Shown piece after piece: positions 61,013 through 64,000 of a stretch of DNA of 64,000 nucleotides. The first letter of the stretch is position 1; every line of letters begins with the position of its first letter. Location of the stretch: NCBI GenBank assembly GCA_027214385.1, contig JAPVXR010000012.1, positions 79,515-143,514 of the forward strand, given 5' to 3'. The translations under genes and the position numbers were made by a program. Under the pieces are notes generated by a model, which was given only the letters and a program-made list of their open reading frames with translations, made no database searches and was not told where the DNA came from. The DNA is from Cryomorphaceae bacterium 1068 (GTDB taxonomy: Bacteria; Bacteroidota; Bacteroidia; Flavobacteriales_D; Cryomorphaceae).

Positions 61013-61525
61013 ATGTCAAACCCAACAATGAAATCAAAACAGCTTGTTTATTCAGTATTTTTAATTGGATTAATTGTATTGACCTTTTTTGGCTTAGGTG
61101 AAGACATCTTATATGCCCAATACGGAATTAAAAGATGGATACCGATTATTCTGATATTTATTCTAGTTCCATTTTTTGCCATAATGCTTGCTATAAGTAT
61201 AAAGAATAACCAAAGAGTAAAGAATGGCTTATTGATTCTTGCTGTGATTATGGGCCCAATCTTCGGTCTTTGGCACAGACAACTATCAACACAAAAGTGG
61301 AGTGAAGAAGGACAATTGACAAAAGGAATCGTATCAGAGAGATGGCTGGGGGGTAGGAGAGGAGGCAAATGGAATATTAAATGCGAGTTCAAAGTGAAGA
61401 ATACACGATTTACAACATTTGGTAAGTGGGATAGGGAAGACCTCTACAGAGTCGGTGATACACTGACAATACAATACGCTGAATCAAACCCCAATATTCA
61501 TCGAATTTTAGAACTAGAAGACTAA
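61013..61525 (+). CDS. Small membrane protein with DUF3592-like C-terminal domain, cassette 1 second gene
   Basis: A 170-residue protein with three membrane helices (about 10-30, 38-60, 70-90) and a C-terminal beta domain (TKGIVSERWLGGRRGGKWNIKCEF, then RVGDTLTIQYAESNPNIHRIL) with the pattern of DUF3592-type proteins, where GDTLTIxYxxxNPxxx is typical. Its stop codon (61523-61525) is immediately followed by the attC box TGCCAAC. A second ATG is at 61028. Function unknown; membrane effector of a defence or stress system is one speculation. Confidence 0.68.
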   Translation: MSNPTMKSKQLVYSVFLIGLIVLTFFGLGEDILYAQYGIKRWIPIILIFILVPFFAIMLAISIKNNQRVKNGLLILAVIMGPIFGLWHRQLSTQKWSEEGQLTKGIVSERWLGGRRGGKWNIKCEFKVKNTRFTTFGKWDREDLYRVGDTLTIQYAESNPNIHRILELED

Positions 61526-61592
61526 TGCCAACATTGAGTAAAATGCATAGCTTCCTATCGTCAGCTACGACATCTTACTCTGAGCGTTAGGC
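61526..61592. other. attC-like recombination site B
   Basis: A 67-base imperfect palindrome bounded by TGCCAAC (61526-61532) and GTTAGGC (61586-61592). Inner arms GAGTAAAATGCATAGCT and AGCTACGACATCTTACTC pair with one extra base and two mismatches around the loop TCCTATCGTC, leaving unpaired bases of the kind that orient attC folding. The right side TTACnnTGAGCGTT is shared with site C. The stop codon of the upstream gene directly precedes the box. Confidence 0.8.
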
Positions 61593-61615
61593 GCAATTTA
61601 AAAGTGAATTAGAAT

Positions 61616-62956
61616 ATGGATGACAAACTCAAAGAATTTAAAATAGTTGGCCTATTTAAGTCGAGGGATGTTTCAATCCCACTTGATGGCCCAGTTAAAA
61701 TTTTAATTGGTGAGAATGGTCTTGGAAAGACTACCATTCTTAATGCCCTATACTACACCCTAACAAGTCAGTTTTATAAGCTTAGTAGCCTTCAATTCGA
61801 TTCGATAGAGGTAACGTTGACATCTGGAGAGTCCTTTGTGTTGAAAAATGAGGACCTTGCATATATAACTGATGAAGACTATCACGATCATAGAACAAAT
61901 CGCTTAACTCAAATTATTTCAGAAGTCTTGACCGAAGATGAAAAACTTCAGCTCGCTGAGGCTTTTCAATCTGAAGACAGAAAAGCATCGAGAGACGTTT
62001 TTGAGCATTATGTCAGGGAGCTTTCAATGCGCTATCCAAGTCCTCCACATAGATTGAGAAGGGCTATTTCTCTTTTATTCGATGGGAACTTAGCGAGGTT
62101 TCAGGAACTAAGCGTCAAGCTCAGACAATCACTAGGTCATGAAATAATCTATTTTCCTACATATCGAAGAATAGAAGAAGATTTAAAAAACTTAGGTTTC
62201 GATAAAGATATAAAGCAGTCCGGAGATAACACACTCATCCAATTTGGAATGGAAGACGTCTCTAAAACTATTGGAAGGAAGCTCTATGAAATAAAAAATG
62301 CAACGATTGAAGGTTTCTCAACTCTTACGGGTGAATTACTGAATCAATACGTTACAGGCGATTTAAACTTAAAAGACAACGAAAAAATAATTCGACCCGG
62401 GGTTCTAGGAATTATTTTAGAGCGAGTGGGAGAAAACATTCGTCCTGAAACAAAAAACGAAATCATAGAACTTGTTGATTCTGGTCGCATATTCACAGAT
62501 AGTGAGAAACACAAGTACTTATTGAACTTCATTTCAGAGTTGATTCGACTCTACGATGAACAAAAAGAACTAGACAACACAATCAAGGAATTCAGTGACG
62601 TTTGCTCTAAGTACCTCCGAGGGAAGAGAATGAGTTACAACGAAAGCAAATTGACTCTCACCGTGATTGATAAAAAAGGAGCTGTCATTGATTTAAAAGA
62701 CTTGTCTTCTGGAGAAAAGCAAATAATATCAATTTTCTCTAGAATCTACCTTGAGACTCTAAATAAGGTTATTGTCCTTTTTGATGAGCCAGAGTTATCT
62801 CTCTCAATGGAGTGGCAGAAAGACCTTCTTCCTGACATTCTAAGTTCTAGAAAATGTGAATTACTTATTGCTGTTACTCATTCACCTTTCATTTTCGACA
62901 ACAATCTTGATATGCTTGCTGAGGACATGAACAAATATGTCAAGTTTTATGAGTGA
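61616..62956 (+). CDS. ariA: AAA ATPase of a PARIS-type anti-phage system (AriA-like)
   Basis: A 446-residue ABC/SMC-type ATPase: Walker A GENGLGKT (32-39), a long helical insertion (about 95-350), signature DLSSGEKQIISIF (about 361-373), Walker B KVIVLFDEPELS (about 382-393), and an H-loop-like AVTHSPFIF. Together with the downstream DUF4435 gene, overlapping by 20 bases, this is the AriA-AriB layout of PARIS, in which the ATPase senses phage anti-restriction proteins and releases the nuclease. It starts 24 bases after the GTTAGGC core of the cassette. Other AAA15-class ATPases with TOPRIM partners exist, so the subtype is not certain. Confidence 0.75.
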   Translation: MDDKLKEFKIVGLFKSRDVSIPLDGPVKILIGENGLGKTTILNALYYTLTSQFYKLSSLQFDSIEVTLTSGESFVLKNEDLAYITDEDYHDHRTNRLTQIISEVLTEDEKLQLAEAFQSEDRKASRDVFEHYVRELSMRYPSPPHRLRRAISLLFDGNLARFQELSVKLRQSLGHEIIYFPTYRRIEEDLKNLGFDKDIKQSGDNTLIQFGMEDVSKTIGRKLYEIKNATIEGFSTLTGELLNQYVTGDLNLKDNEKIIRPGVLGIILERVGENIRPETKNEIIELVDSGRIFTDSEKHKYLLNFISELIRLYDEQKELDNTIKEFSDVCSKYLRGKRMSYNESKLTLTVIDKKGAVIDLKDLSSGEKQIISIFSRIYLETLNKVIVLFDEPELSLSMEWQKDLLPDILSSRKCELLIAVTHSPFIFDNNLDMLAEDMNKYVKFYE

Positions 62957-63863
62957 GAGATTAGAGCGTTTTAGAAAAGCGAGAACATCTGCGTCAAGTG
63001 TATTCGCGCAGGTGATACAGCTGAACAAGAAATATGATAATCCGCTCTATTGTTGTTTCGAAGGAGAAGATTATAAGTATTATGGCATTCGAATAGAATC
63101 ATATAAGGAAAAAGATTATCAAAAAATAATTCCTTTGAAATGTGGCGGAAAAAAAGAGGTCGTTAGATTATATGCTCTTATCGATAAAGAGACTACTCTT
63201 AATATTCGGCCCTTTGTATATTTCATTGATAGAGACTTTGACAATCCAATTGATAAGGATGAATTTGACATGTACGAAACCCCATGTTACTCTGTTGAGA
63301 ATCTCTATACAACGACTTGTGCGTTTGAGCGAATATTAGTGAACGAACTAAAAGTTGAAGAGACAGACGAACTATATGAACACTGTGTCAAGCTGTTTGC
63401 TCAAAGACAGAGTGAATTTCATTCTGGTATCTCTCTTCTAAATGGATGGATTTATTGTCAAAGGCGTAATGAAGATCCCGACAATCGTTTAAATCTTTCC
63501 TCGTTTAATCTAAATTCATTAATTGAAACATTCAATCTCTCTAGTGTGGATTTCATAGATTACGATATTGCTTATTTGGAGTCGGAATTTGACGGAAGTC
63601 TTTCTGTAGAGATCGATGAAGTCAATACAGCTCGAGAAATTCTTGACACCAATCCTCAAGAACTATATAGAGGGAAATTCGAAATTGAGTTTCTCTATAA
63701 TTTCTTGACTCAATTGGTCCAATCAATTAATAAAAAAGAAGCTCCATTCGAAACACGTACTAAGGTTCGATTAAATATCAGCAAGGTGAATCTTATCTCA
63801 GAGCTTTCTCAATATGCTAAAACACCTTCATGTTTGAAAGAGCATATTAAAAAAAGCGCCTAA
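62937..63863 (+). CDS. ariB: DUF4435 TOPRIM-type nuclease of a PARIS-type anti-phage system (AriB-like)
   Basis: A 308-residue protein of the DUF4435 family. TOPRIM-like residues are visible: Glu 42 in CCFEGEDYKYY, then the DxD pair Asp 98/Asp 100 in VYFIDRDFDNP, and the family motif CYSVENLYTT (about 117-126). In characterised PARIS systems the released AriB dimerises and cleaves tRNA-Lys, stopping phage growth; that function is inferred here. It begins inside the ATPase gene (ATG 62937, alternative 62949), and its stop codon overlaps the attC box GCCTAAC, a classic cassette arrangement. Confidence 0.75.
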   Translation: MSSFMSERLERFRKARTSASSVFAQVIQLNKKYDNPLYCCFEGEDYKYYGIRIESYKEKDYQKIIPLKCGGKKEVVRLYALIDKETTLNIRPFVYFIDRDFDNPIDKDEFDMYETPCYSVENLYTTTCAFERILVNELKVEETDELYEHCVKLFAQRQSEFHSGISLLNGWIYCQRRNEDPDNRLNLSSFNLNSLIETFNLSSVDFIDYDIAYLESEFDGSLSVEIDEVNTAREILDTNPQELYRGKFEIEFLYNFLTQLVQSINKKEAPFETRTKVRLNISKVNLISELSQYAKTPSCLKEHIKKSA

Positions 63864-63917
63864 CATGGTGTATAGTGCATACCCTTCGGGATACGCACCT
63901 TACAGTGAGCGTTGGCA
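63858..63917. other. attC-like recombination site C
   Basis: A 60-base imperfect palindrome bounded by GCCTAAC (63858-63864) and GTTGGCA (63911-63917). Arms TGTATAGTGCATACCC and GGGATACGCACCTTACA pair with a few mismatches around a TTCG loop. The right side TTACagTGAGCGTT matches site B in 12 of 14 positions. The stop codon of ariB (63861-63863) lies inside the left box. Confidence 0.82.
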
Positions 63918-63928
63918 AGCATTATAAA

Positions 63929-64000
63929 ATGAAAAGAGCAATTCTAGTAACGGCGCTTCTAATTGTGAATCTCACATTGCTTGGTCAGATTGATGAAACC
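63929..64000 (+). CDS. Start of an exported protein, cassette 3 (3' end outside window)
   Basis: Only 24 codons are visible, from the ATG 12 bases after the GTTGGCA core. They encode a typical signal peptide (MKRAILVTALLIVNLTLLGQ) followed by IDET. The gene is in the orientation expected for the next cassette. Nothing more can be said. Confidence 0.6.
   Translation, partial: MKRAILVTALLIVNLTLLGQIDET

Larger units (their letters stand above)
60300..64000 (+). mobile_element. Integron-like cassette array without integrase (two complete cassettes plus start of a third)
   Basis: Core boxes at 60299 (GTTGGCA), 61526 (TGCCAAC)/61586 (GTTAGGC) and 63858 (GCCTAAC)/63911 (GTTGGCA) divide the region into cassette 1 (60300-61586), cassette 2 (61587-63911) and an incomplete cassette 3. 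In each complete cassette the 5' core and the 3' R'' box are exact complements, as required by the circular intermediate of IntI-mediated recombination. All genes point toward their own attC and their stop codons abut or overlap the R'' box. No integrase gene lies in the window. Sequence is more AT-rich than the preceding chromosome. Confidence 0.7.

Overview
The window reads as chromosome of a Bacteroidota bacterium, most likely a marine or aquatic member of Flavobacteriales (Cryomorphaceae/Schleiferiaceae-like; this finer placement is inference). The signs are promoters of the TAnnTTTG type, Bacteroidota-restricted families (DUF3857/DUF3858 transglutaminase-like proteins, DUF3810, DUF4846, DUF6263, DUF6503, DUF6134), a type IX secretion (gliding-motility-associated) C-terminal domain, many lipoproteins, an acidic lipoprotein export-type signal and a TonB-dependent receptor. 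No rRNA, tRNA or CRISPR array was recognised.

Layout. 1-7.7 kb: DUF3857 proteins (the first cut by the window edge), an AI-2E-type transporter, an MscS channel, an SbtA-type bicarbonate permease, a 54-residue YqaE/Pmp3 protein, and a SatD-DUF3307 operon preceded by four palindromes at an exact 28-bp period. 7.7-24.9 kb: e(P4) nucleotidase, a PAS-DHp-receiver protein without an ATPase domain, acetyl-CoA synthetase, PEP carboxylase, a DtxR-type regulator behind an acyl-ACP desaturase, a rhodanese/glycosyltransferase pair, NDH-2, and an ECF sigma factor followed by an anti-sigma-like protein ending in a type IX secretion domain. 24.9-41.5 kb: mostly minus-strand genes: DUF3810, prolyl oligopeptidase, miaA, secreted and outer-membrane proteins, an FAD oxidoreductase, TPR and coiled-coil proteins, a subtilisin, then a plus-strand DPP III-type peptidase and a lipoprotein ending in a YqaE domain.

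41.7-45.1 kb: a cytosine-C5 DNA methyltransferase overlapping an unrecognised protein that I read as a candidate restriction endonuclease, then a small SAM methyltransferase, and a PadR-regulated membrane protein. 45.2-54.9 kb: TonB receptor, a seven-bladed propeller lipoprotein, DUF4846, DUF1801, a CBM9 lipoprotein and a sulfatase. 55-60.1 kb: plus-strand singletons, mostly secreted or membrane proteins.

60.2-64.0 kb is the most unusual part: an integron-like cassette array with no integrase in view. Three imperfect palindromes behave as attC sites, with complementary core boxes (GTTGGCA...TGCCAAC, then GTTAGGC...GCCTAAC) delimiting two complete two-gene cassettes and the start of a third. 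The second cassette carries an AAA ATPase plus a DUF4435/TOPRIM protein, which is the architecture of the PARIS anti-phage system (AriA/AriB). The first carries a HEAT-like protein and a small membrane protein of unknown function. I rank this array and its defence cargo as the main discovery of the window.
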